Origin: Pipra filicauda
Taxonomy: Eukaryota; Chordata; Aves; Passeriformes; Pipridae
DNA length: 64,000 nucleotides
Assembly (NCBI RefSeq): GCF_003945595.2
Contig: NW_024103729.1
Location: 740,950-804,949, forward strand
Direction of reading: 5' to 3'
The translations under genes were made by a program, and so were the position numbers. This document shows positions 27,701-41,090 of the stretch, one piece after another (within the stretch, counting starts at the first letter, position 1; every line of letters starts with the position of its first letter). Below the pieces are notes generated by a model. The model made no database searches and had not been told where the DNA came from. It worked only from the letters and a program-made list of their open reading frames with translations.

Positions 27701-30700
27701 AAAATAAAGTTGATACTTGGAAAAGTGGTTCTCACTAAAAGACCCTTCACCGCCCTATGCTTTAAACCGTTTATGAAATGAAGTAGAACATGGAACAACT
27801 GTGTTGATATTCTGTTCTTAGGAACTATTCCTATAAGTATTCATCAGTGGGCAATGAAAAGTATAGTATGAAAAGTATAGGAAGACTGTCCCCTCCATTC
27901 CCCATATTCCTGGTATGGCAAACTTCACTATTTTTACTAAAATTACTAGGACATATTTCTTACAAAACCATAAATTAAAAATGAAATGTTAAAACCACCG
28001 CTTTCTTTTAAGGGACAAAGGGAATGACGACATCTGTCTGTCAAAGAAAAAAGCAATAAAATCTCAGTGGAAATAAAATTATTTATAAATTGCCTGATTT
28101 TAGCTATCATCCTCTTGTTTTACAAACCAACAGAACTGGAACATAATGTGGAAATTGCAAAAAAGCCAAAGGAAAATTGAATACCAACTCTCCAGTGGTT
28201 TCAGTTTAGGCATAAGCAAGGCTCCTGGTGAGGACACACCTCCCTAGGCTAGCAAAGAGCTCCACTTACTGGCAGACGCAGCCCCTGAGTTATTGCTTCC
28301 CACTTAATTACTGAACCAATAGTAAACAACAATAAATCAATTGCCCAGTCAATCAACCCAGAACAGAAGAATTGCATTGCTTAAAAGTACCCAGTGACAG
28401 CTCACATACTTTCAAATATACTTTCTGGTCTGAAATGAAACTTTGAACAAGTACGTGGACGAAATGTAAAGGGGCACTTAGGCAAAGTGCTGAAGCAGAG
28501 TGAAGAATGATACCAAGCCCACTGGAGTCTTTCCCTGTCGTCAACAGTTCTTGGCTGAGCTCCAGAACAAAAGTAACGGAGAGAGATTTCAACACCACCA
28601 ATACTTCCTGTGAACCCCAGACTATTATAGTCTGGCACACTGACATTTTGTGGTAAGAAAATTAATCCAGATGATGCATAATCTGCCTATGTTATATTAT
28701 ATTGTAGTGCCCAATATGTACAAGTTACAGATTTTTTTCGAAGGCAGCATAATCCTGCACAAAAAGATGGTGCTTTCTGTAAATTCTTTTGTAAATGGCC
28801 TTTATGAATATTCTCCCACATCTTTATCTTTCATTATAACATTATTCTTTTCACCTCTACAGCAAAGTTGAATATGGCCAGTAATTTTAGCCAAAAATTA
28901 GTTCTTCTAAAGCATCTCATCAGCATTGACTCATGTGAGTGAAATTACATTTTATGGTGTACAACAGGATATTTTGCACATAATGAATGATCAAAAACTA
29001 TTTTGCTCAATGTCAAAAGGAAAAATGTATATATCACTCTTCATATTAATTTAGTTAAAAAATTAAAATTGATTTTCAAATACTTGGGAGGATCCCATGG
29101 AATGACACAGTGATAGAGGATTATAGCACTTTGCTAGAAAGGATAATAATGAAAATGTTCAGGAGAAACAGAACAAGAACGAGAGATGAACCAAAAGTAT
29201 TCTAAAGGACATTTAAATTGCAAAGTATTTACCTACCATCGACTCAAATGACACAAAGTACATACACAACTGGCAGCAAAGTTTATATGATGAATTTTAT
29301 CAAGATCACAATGAAGACATTCTGGTTATTTTGCAATTAGCCATCTAAATTGATTTGGCTCTTTTTTTTGGTGGCAGTGTTTTGCAATCAATCAATGAAG
29401 GACAGATTGTGACACATTGCCAATACTTCACATGCTTTTTTCACAGTCTGCTGTGTCACAGGGACTGCTGATACACCAGTATGTACATCTATCCTTTAAG
29501 TCGATGTATATACCCCAGTGAGCAGGTTGTCCTGAGTAAGCCATTGGAGTAGCAGTGCTTCAGGCCCTGGAAGCATTTAATGTGGAAAATGTATTGTGCA
29601 CAGTGTTCAACAGGCATTAACTTAATCATAAGTTAGGTGCTCCCTTACATTTGGCCCTTGTTTTTATCCCAGAAACGATGTGAAGGGTTCAGAAAGCTTC
29701 ATTCCTTCCCTTGCTCTGTCGAGCACTCCTCATTTCCAAGCAAACCGCTCACGCTTTGGTTCACTGCCTGCAGGTTTCCACCATCAAAATGGTCTGTCTT
29801 GCCTTTTACGGGATTTAAGTTTTGATTTTCAGACATACTTAAGGGTATTCTTACTATACCTGAGATCAGAATCAATGCACAGATGGGAAAGTAATCGTAT
29901 CCCTCTTGTTTGGCCTGTTTAATTAGCTCCTTGGTAATACTACTATAAGTGGAAACCTCACTTTCTGATGCCTCAACTGGCTTCTGACATAAAAAAAAAC
30001 GGCTTTCTAGAAACGGTCTTCAAGGAAACATGCCTTTAGAAATTCATGTAAGACTGAATTAGTGCATACAGAAACTCCTACTGCATATACTCAGTACTAA
30101 GCAAGAACTGGTTTGAAGGAGAGTGAGTATAATAATTATGTGGCTCTCACCACCCAACAGAAGCATGCTGGCAAGATAATAACAACAACATGAGATAGAT
30201 AAGCTTCCTTTACTTGTAGAGAGGGAATTATGAGACAAGTTCAGTTCTTTTTTTTTTTTTCTACCAAATATTACACAAACGGCCTCTAGAGGGATCCAGG
30301 TTATTGCTTTTCTATTGAAATTCCTTAAGCTTGGTGTTTTTGTTGGGTTTTTTTGTTGTCGTTGTCTTTTTCTTTCCCCTCTGTTACTTTTTAACAAGTG
30401 AATCATTCATTTAGAAATAATGATGTAAACATTTTGCATTAAAGGGTGGTAGAACCACAGAGTTCATCACCAGGATGGAGCTTTTTGAAAATCCAAAAAT
30501 TAAAAAACTGGAGGGCAAGGTTCTCATTCAGTAGAAGTCCAGTCTCAAATAAATCAGCTGTCAGCTTATATAACATTGAATAAAACAATACAAACCAAAG
30601 AGGTGCCTAGACATTCAGCTGCCTATGTAAAACACCAAGAAGTGGTGAATCTGCACAATTAAGTTAGGAATATGGTAAGAATTGGACTCATATTCCAATC

Positions 30701-33700
30701 ATATATTGCTTCTAAATTGTTGTATCTGGCTTGGGTTTTGTTTGCCCTAATTATTTCACCTAGTTAGAATTTTTACAGCAAAGATTTAGTAAAGCAGGCA
30801 TATACTTGGGAGTTTCAAGCTAAACAAAGAGCAAGAATTTCATTCTAAGATGTCTATATTCTACACATTCTGTATTCTCAGTTTACCAAACAATGGATAT
30901 AACAAGCAGCTTCCAGACAGCTTCAAAATTTAGTCTAGTGAGCTTTTTACTGAATGTGCACTTCATATGTGATCAAATGTACATAAAGTAGATGTAATCA
31001 CTGTAGGCATGTGGAAAGAACTGTGTGTACAGGTGTGATAGGAGGTCCTAGACATGCTCTCTGTTTGCAGCTACCTTTTCAAGTTCATATTCTGCAAAAA
31101 GAGCATTTTCAGGGACCGTAAGGCACCTATAAAAATACTATTCTTTAGTTTGGCATGCCTGCTTCTCTGGCTAGATTCTTTTACCTTGTCACTGCCCATT
31201 TTGTCTCCTTACCTGCTCTTGTCACAGATTTTCCATCTCCAGATGAACCACAAGTAAAGAAAAAATGAGTAAAAATGCCGCACTTTTAAAAGGCAATCAA
31301 GCCTGAACATAAAGGATTTCAGCAGAAGCCTAAGGTTGATTTATGATGGATGTAAATAGTGCACAGTTTCCCATTTTCAGGAACTTTTTTTCCTCAGATC
31401 TTTAGCAGGATTCTGCCATGGAGTATAGAAATATCCATCAGAGAATAAACTCTCTTTCTATTTTTAAAAAATTATTTTTCTCATGATCTTGGGCTCACCT
31501 GGTATTGTGACTAATGAATTTCCTTTGTCACTTTTTATCCATCCCCGGAATGGATGAAGTCAGAATGTGTTAGGTGGTGTAGATGAGCGAATTGCTTCTT
31601 TTTAATTTGGTGTCAAGCCCTAACAAATCTACACATATTTCATATCTACATATATTTCAAATTTGCCAAACAAGGAACTGGGCTAAAGTTTGAAGAGTAG
31701 GGATTAACTTCTGACATTTAATTTGAGCGCAGTAGAAATACAGGAATTTTTTCATTAAGAAGTTGGCAGATGAAAAAAATACTTAGAGAAATCTTCAAAT
31801 GGAGAATTCCAGTGCCTAACTTTTTACTTCAGTATCTAATATTTCATTGAACAGCCTTGTAGTTATTCAAGAGGACAACTGTTTCTTTTGTACAAGGAGG
31901 ACTAGGACACATAATCAGAATTTATGGTCAGCTTCAAGTTTGTTGTCAATCAGCTCAAACCAAATAAGTCTGTCTTACACCTTGTAATCCACACCAGCAC
32001 CCTCTATTGCTTTCTGGTTTCAGCATGAATTAATTGGAAAGGTTTACATGATATGGTTTGTTGTAACGGGCTTGTGAAGAGTCTTAGAGTTGTTACTTGT
32101 GTGGTACTAGCAGGAAAGTCTCTTGTTAACAAACTCGAGTAGGGGCACAGCAACTGCGACAATGCTGAGAAAAATCCGGTGTCTCATCTCATATGTAAGC
32201 TCTGTCACCACCCACTGTCACCAAATCCATGACTATCTCTACCCCACAGCAAGACTCACTAAGGATGGTTTGTCTCCTACATTCACTACACTCACTTCTT
32301 TTGTAGCTCTTTCACAAACACCTACAGTTTCAGGAAATTCAGTTGAAGTCTTGATTCTTGGGGTCTCCAAGTTGCTAGCTCTCTGCATATGGTATGGAAT
32401 CTTTTTTTCTTAATTAGAAAAATTAGCAAGAATGTTTATATGTTTATTTAAAGTGTTGATTTTCAGTTGGTGTGTTTTTTTGTTTTGGTTCGGGTGTTTT
32501 TTTTGGTAAAACAACAAATTTAAATTCTGAGTCCTCCCTCCCTCTTTCCGTAGGCAGCTTTGGTTTAGGTCAAAGCTTTCCAGAGAAATGTACAAGAGCT
32601 GGAAAACAAAACATCCCAAACTTTCGTTGCACTCAAGTATTCAGGTTAGACAAGTATAACCATAATAATATAAAGTACTCTCTTTCAATTGCACTAAATT
32701 TGTAAGCAGGATTCCCTATTCAGGAAGTTTATTTATTCTGATATGACTTTTTCTAGTCAAGTCACTTCAGTTTTACATTGTTGGAAACATAAAGAGATTT
32801 ATCCCTCCAGCCTCCTGCTAAGGCTTATGTGCCTTCTTGATGCCAAAATTCCCACTTTAGTAGAACAGTTGAATTAAAGAAAGAAGAAAATTGTGCAACA
32901 TGAAGTGATGTAAAACCTCCTTCTCTGTGCAAGAATTTGTTTTGCTCAAGGAGAAACTAGCATTTCTCAGATTGAAATAGGACTCTCACACATATGTGAT
33001 CATGTTCCCTTTCCTTCTCTTCTCATGGTACTGGGTGATTTCTTGCACAGCTCCTTAGCTATTAATGCATTGAAAACCTAACTGCACCATAATTCCATTT
33101 CATTTTTCCATTCCATTCATAATTCTGCTGACATTTTGTTTCACTGGGCTTTTGTTTTATCAAGAAAACATGAGACAGTATCTACTTCACAGATTTCCAT
33201 TTACTAGGTAGGAACAGAAAGCTTTTTCTCCTAAAGAGTGTTCATGGAATTTTTCCAGAATACAAGGAAGTTCCAGGAAAATATTCTTACTAATTTAAAT
33301 AAGTGATCAGAACAGCAGCCTTGGCACTTTCCATTTACTTTCAGCCAAGAGCAGCTGTGATTCTGGACAAACTGCATGAGAAGCAAATTCAGAGAATTTA
33401 CCTGACCCTGTTAGTTGGGCCAGATGCAAAAAAGTGACTTGTTATTTTTCCATTGCAGAGATGAAAAAGTGACTTTGCTTTCTCTAAAGCATTAGTGTAC
33501 CTTTGAGAAGGCACACTAAATCTCCCTCTTCTAACTGGCTATATATTTTCTTAAATTTGTAGTAATACCTTGAACAAATACCTGGGAGACTTCAGTTTAA
33601 ACTAGTCAATCAGTTCAAAAGTAGGAGAACACAGACAAACATGCATGGAGAGACAGATCAACAGAAGATGGGAATTCCGTTAACATAGACACTGCCCAAC

Positions 33701-36514
33701 AACTGGTTGTCTCAGAATAAAATCAGCCAAATTTCATTGCTTAAATTTCAAGAACATGATTCAGATATTTTCTACAGCTAGTAAATGATTGCAAACTATT
33801 TTTTACTGGCTCATCAGCAAGACATTTCTATTTCTTGTAATCAAGATGGACTGTAAAAAACAATAGACTTGCATCAAGTAACAGAGATCAAGAAGCTGTT
33901 TGTTTCTAATGATTAAGTCATAAAAAGTGCATGGGAGCATATTAAACCTTCAAGCCAGTCAAAATGCTTTCTTTCTCAACAGGAAACAAAAACCCGTCTG
34001 CTTAAAAATACTGTGAACCAAGTAGAACTGTGGACATTGAATTAAAAACAAAGAGAATTCATTCCTTCCTCCACTAGAATAACCATCAAATTTCAATACT
34101 GACTTCTATGAAGCAGTGAATTCATGTCTGACTGACATACATTTTGATAATACACCAAGAATAAGTAAACAAATATTATTATATTGGGCAAAGGTAAAGC
34201 AATATAGCTACATTATGGTAGAATTTCCCACACAGCTTTTTGACACGTTCCCTGACATGACCAAGTGCATTGATTTCCATCTTTCTATAATGTACAATGT
34301 ACATATACATGCAATATATCTGGCAATTCAGCTAGAGGTATTTTCCTAATTACAAAAGCTAACTTGATTCTCACCCTGTTCATAGAGGGAGTAAGGAGTC
34401 ATGTAGTCTGCACTGTTGTATTTGCCTGCAATGACAGCAGTTTGACCCTTAATATTACAATTGAGAAGGCTGCTGTAGAATTTTATATGCTCAGGGCTAC
34501 ATCTGCAGCTATCTTATTTTATTGTTAAAACTATTGCTCACAAGATAGCATAAAAAGAATTATTCTCAGCAGAAATGTTTGTATGTGTATATTTTCACAT
34601 ACAACAGCTCCTGAACAGATGAATACATCAGCAGAGATTACTGCTGAGCTTGTTTCACTGACATCAATCTATTCTTGTCAGATGACAAAGCATCATGACA
34701 AAATGAAGCACCAGTGTAACCAATGGGATTTGTTTTGATGGGTATATGTATATTTAATGACAAAAGACATGATGCTGCAGCAAGTGTAAATGCTGCACAG
34801 GAAAGACTGTAGTTCTTACTCTTGAATAGTGGACAAGAGGATTCTGAATGCCATGGCTTCTAAATCTTTTATTAAGCATTTAGCTGAATCCACTATGGTT
34901 TCTATTTTTTCTAACTCAGTGCTTTTAATTTAAAAAGGACGTCTGAATTCCTCTTCTAGGTGATACAACTTACCCTCAGGAGTTGTTTGCATTTTTATTA
35001 TCTTCTAAAATTATACTGCAGAAAATGTGTCCAACCCGAATTCAAACCACTGTCTCAAAACTGAACTTAGCCACTTGAACCAACTGTGACTGGGATTTTA
35101 AAATTATCTTGTTCCTCCTGCCATAATAGTCCTGTTCACTTGGGTGCACACAAATATAAACAGAACATTTTTAATTAGCTCATCCAAAAGAAGTACCTCC
35201 TAAGCGTGTCTTCCCAGGCTCTGTTTATAATTGTGAAGGTTTCATCCTAAGGGGAAAACCGTAACTGTTTTCATGTTTGTGCTATACAGTCTTAAGCTAA
35301 TGAGTTTGCACTTGGATTTATTAATTAACATGTTTTATATTCTTTGTATAAGAAGCCTGCCCAAGACTCTGTTACTCAGAATCTAATATGTGAAGATTTA
35401 ATGCCTTTAATTGTCTACAACACCATGGTGATTATTTGGCTGAGCAACATAAGTCCATATCTTGATGAATTTTGAATGCCTCTGCAATTCCCACTGAAAA
35501 TAGGTTATTTTAAGCAATCACACTGATTACCTATATTTATATATTGAACTTGAGAGTGAAGCCTATAATTCTAAATCCCTTTTAGTATGAAGGTAAATCA
35601 CTACCCAAGTTTAAATTGCATGACTCTTGCGAACATCTATTTCCCCATTAAAAAACACTTTTTGATTTTCAAGAAAAAAAGTGTTAAAATTAAGATGTTG
35701 AATATGGAGGAAAAAAAGACAGCATATATAAGACATTCATACCTTTTCTATAAATAAAATATCTTTCAAAATGTGCCTGGTTGTAGAAATGCAACACAAA
35801 TTATACCGGTCAAAGACCAAATAAATTTTCTAGATGTCCATACACCTTGGATCAATCTTACTGTCACAGCAGAAACAATAGAATTATGTATGAAAGTATA
35901 TATATAGGCTTATGTGGTCACTGGGTTGATCAGCTGCAAATGGTGAATTACAGAAAACTTAAACTGCTACAGAGTTTAAACTGCTATAGACCCCATTGCC
36001 AGCACTCTAACACAGGGAGTTAGAAGAAGACAGATGTCATTTATGAGTTTTGGCAGGGTCTAAACACTCTCTTCATTAAAGTGAGTGAGAACAGACTCCA
36101 TTGAATTTAAAGAACTTACTGAATTCCAGAGATGGGCTGGAGTAAGTAATTGAATTTAAAAGAAAGGTTTCAGCTATTGCCTCTTTTTCAAATGTCTGGT
36201 TTAAGTTCTTTGTTCATATTATTAGTGCACTTAAGAGGTTCAAATGAAAAAAACAATGTTCACAGAATTTCGGAAAGAACCACATATTTCTTAGCTATTT
36301 TCCAATGTTAAAAGTAAAACTCAATACAAATACATGAGAAGGGAGAAAAAGAAACTAAGGATGACAAATATTCTTTTGCCAGTCTGCTTTGTTTCTCTCT
36401 GATGTGATGATTTCTCATAGAAATAACGTATCTAAAAACCCATATCTGTGTAGCATTACATTTGATCAGTTTGATTGTTGTAGCACTACAGCTGAAGGCT
36501 GATCAATATCAAAT

Positions 36515-36571
36515 TACCTTGAACAAAGTCAAATCTACAGCACATTGGACCATTGCATTGTGTTCAAGGTA
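36515..36571. repeat. Perfect inverted repeat, 11-base arms
   Basis: TACCTTGAACA (36,515-36,525) and its exact reverse complement TGTTCAAGGTA (36,561-36,571) flank a 35-base AT-rich spacer. Each arm contains CAAGGT, close to a nuclear-receptor half-site (steroidogenic factor type, TCAAGGTCA). Function is unknown. Confidence 0.7.
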
Positions 36572-38809
36572 AAGACATAATTTACAAGTACAAATCAATT
36601 GCCTTTTTCATTTGCCACCTCATCATTGAACCTGCACTTTATTCTGATATGTGGCTTCAAATTTTGATCTGTTATTCTGGAAAAAGGAAATACAAATCAC
36701 AGAGCCGCTTCAACATTGCCACATAACACGAATGTCACATGTTTGAAGCAGTCTTCTTTCAATAAATAATCTTGATTCCTCTTGTCTGAGGTGTTTATAA
36801 GAGTAGCTCACCAGGTCACATTCAGGCACTGAGAGCCTCTAGAGCCTGCACTACTGCACGTGGCAATAGCATATTGGTCAAGCTGAAGGTAAATGAATGT
36901 ACACCAGATTCTTCCCTGACTAATTCATCTACTTTAGCACTTCTCATCTGGATGTTCCAAACTGAATTTTAACTGAAACTGACCCAAAAACACAGGACAC
37001 TAAGTGTGGGCTTTCCATGCCATTGCACACACACCTCTGGGAGGTTGGTTTAGGCAGTCACTGCACTCAGCTTCCACAGACCGTGTTTAGGAAGCTTCCA
37101 GATCTAAACACAGTCTTAAAATATGCTGTTCGTTGCTTTGTTAAAGTAGAGTTCGGGTGTTCTGTATTTCCCTGGATTAAGTTCATCATAGATATGTTTA
37201 ATTGCCCTATCTCAGATTCAATTGTATTATTAAGACAGACTCAGCAAGCTCTCACTGATAGAAAAATCAATACAGGTTGATACGTCCAGTCACTTGCTTT
37301 CTACATGTCTACTTCATGAGGAATCAACACTGCCATGCTTGAGTTTGACATATTCATAGTGAAACAGACTTCTTGGTAGAATCCTAGGTGATACAGTCAT
37401 GTCTTGAGTACAAAAATTTAAATTCTAGTTATTCAAACGAGCTCTTCCAAAACTTGATATTACACCAGGAGTGAAAACTGATTTATAATTAATTATGATT
37501 TACTGATTCATAATCAGTCCTCACACTATTTAAAACACTCTTAAAAATAGAAAATGACATAATGTTCAGAATTATTACAAACATATATTTTTTGATTTCT
37601 TACTCTCCCTCCTTCTTAATAGCCCCAGCCCCCCTTCGATGAAAATTATGAGTAAGAAAATGCTGGATATTAACTTTAATTGCAATTCAGGTTCTCCCTC
37701 ACTTACTATCATTTGGAAAAATGTAGCATTCAGTGTGACAATGAGTACAATTTGGGGCGGGGGGAGCATTTATCTTACTACTTTTGGTATGGCATTATTA
37801 CAATTGCACAGATCTCTACTCCCAATTTGTTCACCTACTAACAGTTTGCACTTCTTTTGATTGTACTGCTCATTAACAAAACAGTGAGCAATCTCACCTG
37901 ACAGCTTCTTGTTGAAAGATCTTGCACAGATCAAAGTATTTTTGAAATGTTTTTATAAATGTTTCTAGCAGTTTTACAACTGTTCTCATGCTTGCACTGG
38001 TGAGAATGCGGGCTATTAAAGCCTTGGATTCCAGCACAACTTTGTTACAGACTTCAGCCTTCTTAAACACTTATTGCTTTTCAATGAAAAAAAGTCGGAA
38101 ATGTTCCAGTTGTTGATTGATATTTATGCCATTAAACTGCATCTATGGAACTGTGGAGGTTAAGTTTTACTCTTGGTAATTTGAAGTTGTTCCTCTTATG
38201 ACAGACACGTGGGATAAACTGGCTGATGAAAGTGCCTATGTCTCCACTTTGTAAGACTAGAATAGTCAGCAGAGAGCACTACCTTCAGAACGTGATTCTT
38301 CTCGTTTTAAGATTTAGATGTCTACAGTTAGATGAGATGAGACCAAACACCTCTATCTTCCACAGTAGTTACTCCCAAGCTGGGGCTTCAGGTATCAGAC
38401 TTTTTGTCAAAGACATAGCTTGCCAGTAGTTCCTGATACAGCTGTGAAATTCGGAGATGCTCCGAAGAAACAGGTTGTCTTCTCTGGATCCACATCATGT
38501 GAAATATTGAAGACCTCCAAAAGCTACACATTGCCCACCAAAGGCTGTGCTGTGTGCACAGTCCTTGGACGATACACAGAACATATGTAGAGCTCATTTG
38601 ATGATATGAAGTCCACCTCTTCCCAACACTCATGCTTAAGAAATGAGGATGGCCTCATCCAAACCATAATCTAATTTCTGTGTATCTTGCCTTGTATTTT
38701 TATATTAATTTTATTACTCTGCACTTTCTTAATATGAGGATTTAATAAAGGTCCTAAGTGAAGCTAGCCAATGTAGGTATTTCTTATTGGTATATTTCAT
38801 TCCACAGAC

Positions 38810-38825
38810 TAAATAAATAAATAAA
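38810..38825. repeat. (AAAT)n short microsatellite
   Basis: About four AAAT units (CTAAATAAATAAATAAAAGC) lie roughly 180 bases before the ancient CR1-like end at 38,990. Confidence 0.8.
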
Positions 38826-38989
38826 AGCAGTGTCTGGAGTTGGCAATGGGGTACCTGAAACCTGCTGTTATGATTAGGGTGTCTTTCTTCCTCAAGCAAC
38901 CTGGTGTTTGTTACACACAGGTCAAGCTATAAGTCAGAAGATATTGGATGACTGAAAAGCTATAGAGAACATAAAATTATGTGGCTTCA

Positions 38990-39125
38990 GCTTAAAGAAT
39001 CACAGGCAGAAAGAAATTAGGGATGGAAGGCATATTAAACTGTCTAGTTCAATCTCTGCCAGTATGGAATTGCTCCCTGGAATGTATTTTTCAGCACATT
39101 ATAAAAAATCGTCTCCATATGTAAT
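38990..39125 (-). repeat. Ancient CR1-like 3' end
   Basis: The plus strand reads AAGAATCACAGGCAG, then GGGATGGAAGGCATATTAAA, CTGTCTAGTTCAATCTCTGC, CAGTATGGAATTGCTCCCTG. This follows the general plan of old amniote CR1/L3-type 3' ends (AGAATCA, GGAAGGGACC, CATCTAGTCCAACC, TGCCAATGCAGGATTGTTCCCT). Divergence is high and the 5' limit is unclear. The family assignment rests on this order of motifs only. Confidence 0.55.
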
Positions 39126-40969
39126 TCTGCTCTGGAAAGAGCCTATAAAAGTGGTTGGTACAGTGCCATTCTGACTGCATCCATGATTTCTCTTTCAGCT
39201 GGACAAAGTTTAAAGAAATATCTTTTTCTTATCAGTTGAAGACATCTGCTCTTTCAATCATACACACTATCTACTTGTAATAGATGTTCTGTGCAGCACC
39301 TTTGCCTTTATTTGCATTGTGTAATGCCACATTATGCCTCAGCTCACTCCTCTTGCCTTAGGCATACTGTGATGCAAGGAAGGGGATGGAGGTAACAGCA
39401 GAGGTAAATGCTTTATCAGAGATAAAGTGATACAGATTCTTTGTATTATGTACATGTGCACTGAGACTTACAACATCAGTACTATATCTGCCTTCCACAG
39501 TCGCTCCTGTCCTATTTCTGAGGCCACAGGTTCTGAATCCTGACCTAATGAATCCTTCATTATTCTCAACTTCCTTCTGATATTACTACTGAAATTATTC
39601 AAATATTACTACCACTCTCCCCAAGAGACCTGTCTTTTAGCTTTAGGTGAAGAAACAGTTTGGTTACCTGAATCCTGAAACTGCTGAGATTATTATTCTG
39701 CCTCATAGTAAGCTGGTTTGCTATTAGTTTAGTGCCCCTTCATCTTCTCTTTGACTCTAAGTGTGACCTTTTCATTTTTCTCTTTGATTTTATACATAGC
39801 TCTTTTTTTTTTCCATTTCACAGTTTTAAACTTTCTTCTAGGACTCAAATATAATTTTGATTTCCTTGACTAGAGTGACCAAACAGGCCACACTGTTTTA
39901 CTGGATAAGATTTATCTTTGTCAGTACTGTAGGATTCATTCCAGGCTTTACGTAAGTAGTCCTCCTTGCTTTATTGTCAGTGCCCACGCTTTAAGGTCAG
40001 AGTCAGCCTGGATGTGGGGGAATGATGCTTATGCCTGCTGACTGCAGGGACAAATCCATGCCCATTGGAGCACAGGTTGGAAGAGCTCATCTAGGATTTT
40101 CTCAGGATTCTCAGCCAATTAGCTGTTTATATTTAATTTTTTTCCCCCATTACTCATCAGATTCCTGTTCTTTGAAAGTTTTGCGACTCCTAATTTTTAT
40201 GCTGATTTTAAAACAGTCCCAATTCTAATTCACAACCACAGGGTAGTGTCACATTCTCATGCCAGAGGATGTCAGCAGTTTTGTCTCCATGACTTTAACA
40301 AAAATCATACTTTTTTCTCTCAATCTTCTCCACTTGCCTGTCAACATTAGCCTTTCTGAGGCTCTTCACAATGCCCTTAATGCTGTTTCCACACTGCAGC
40401 AGGCAGGCAAACACAAAGCATAACACAGACATCTTCTGGAAACCTGACTTGCCCTCTCAGCTTGAAGGCTTCCTGCAGACAGCCTGTTCAGGCTCTCTGG
40501 TGCAGTAAGATGCTGGCAAATGTACAATGTTGAGATTTGAGGGCCCTGAGAGATGCACTTAAGCATGCCTATATTTATGCCTGCTGGCTCTCTACAGCCA
40601 GTCAGGCTTAAAAATGTAGTGTAGGTATAATGGTCACTACATATAGATTCCCTGTCACCAAAGCAGAGTTAACACCTCTTCAGTTCACTGCAATCATCTT
40701 TTCTCACAATCACAACAGCATCTGTGGGAATGGAGTACTCACAGAAATCCCACTTCACACTTTCCCTGTGTTTTCTAGGCTGAAACTCATCTTGTCTACT
40801 GTAGTTTCTTTTCTTTATCTTTTGTATCTTACTCTGCCACATCTTTTATATTTTACAAGTGAAAAAATAACTTTGCCAGTCCTTATTCTTGCTACAGGTT
40901 GTACAGCAGCCTGAGGCTTCCAGATGCATTTCAGAGAGAGAGGGCAGTGTTGACTGCAGCAGCTAAAGC

Positions 40970-41088
40970 ATTAAGCAAGACACCCTGGGAATCTCAGCTT
41001 TACTTTTTACTCTGTCACAGTCTTGCTGAAGGACTGTGGCTAACTCCTGAGGCCTCTTTCTGCTTTGGTTTCTACATTTTTCATACAA
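40970..41088 (+). repeat. MIR-like ancient SINE relic
   Basis: The plus strand shows ACACCCTGGGAATCTCAGCT, then TTACTTTTTACTCTGTCACA, GTCTTGCTGAAGGACTGTGG, CTAACTCCTGAGGCCTCTTT and GGTTTC. This is parallel to the MIR forward core (CCTGGGTTCGAATCCCAGCT, CCACTTACTAGCTGTGTGA, CCTTGGGCAAGT, CTTAACCTCTCTGTGCCTCA, GTTTCC). It ends exactly where the CR1 tail at 41,091 starts, so the CR1 may have inserted into or beside it. The match is weak and unsearched. Confidence 0.4.
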
Positions 41089-41090
41089 AG

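Larger units (their letters stand above)
6990..38985. other. Long CR1-free AT-rich non-coding stretch
   Basis: About 32 kb contain no CR1 tail, no LTR and no recognisable gene. What I could find is listed separately: the MIR-like relic at 11.5 kb, simple-sequence tracts, the duplication at 24.7 kb, the inverted repeat at 36.5 kb and several splice-like candidates. The open frames at 19,656-20,150 (164 codons) and 22,023-22,397 (124 codons) are the longest outside CR1 and do not resemble known proteins. Confidence 0.5.

Noticed and set aside
30059..30406. 115-codon minus-strand open frame with Lys/Arg-rich start
   Set aside because: The basic N-terminal part comes from a T/G-rich low-complexity stretch at 30,330-30,385 and the Lys run from poly-T. 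No recognisable product.
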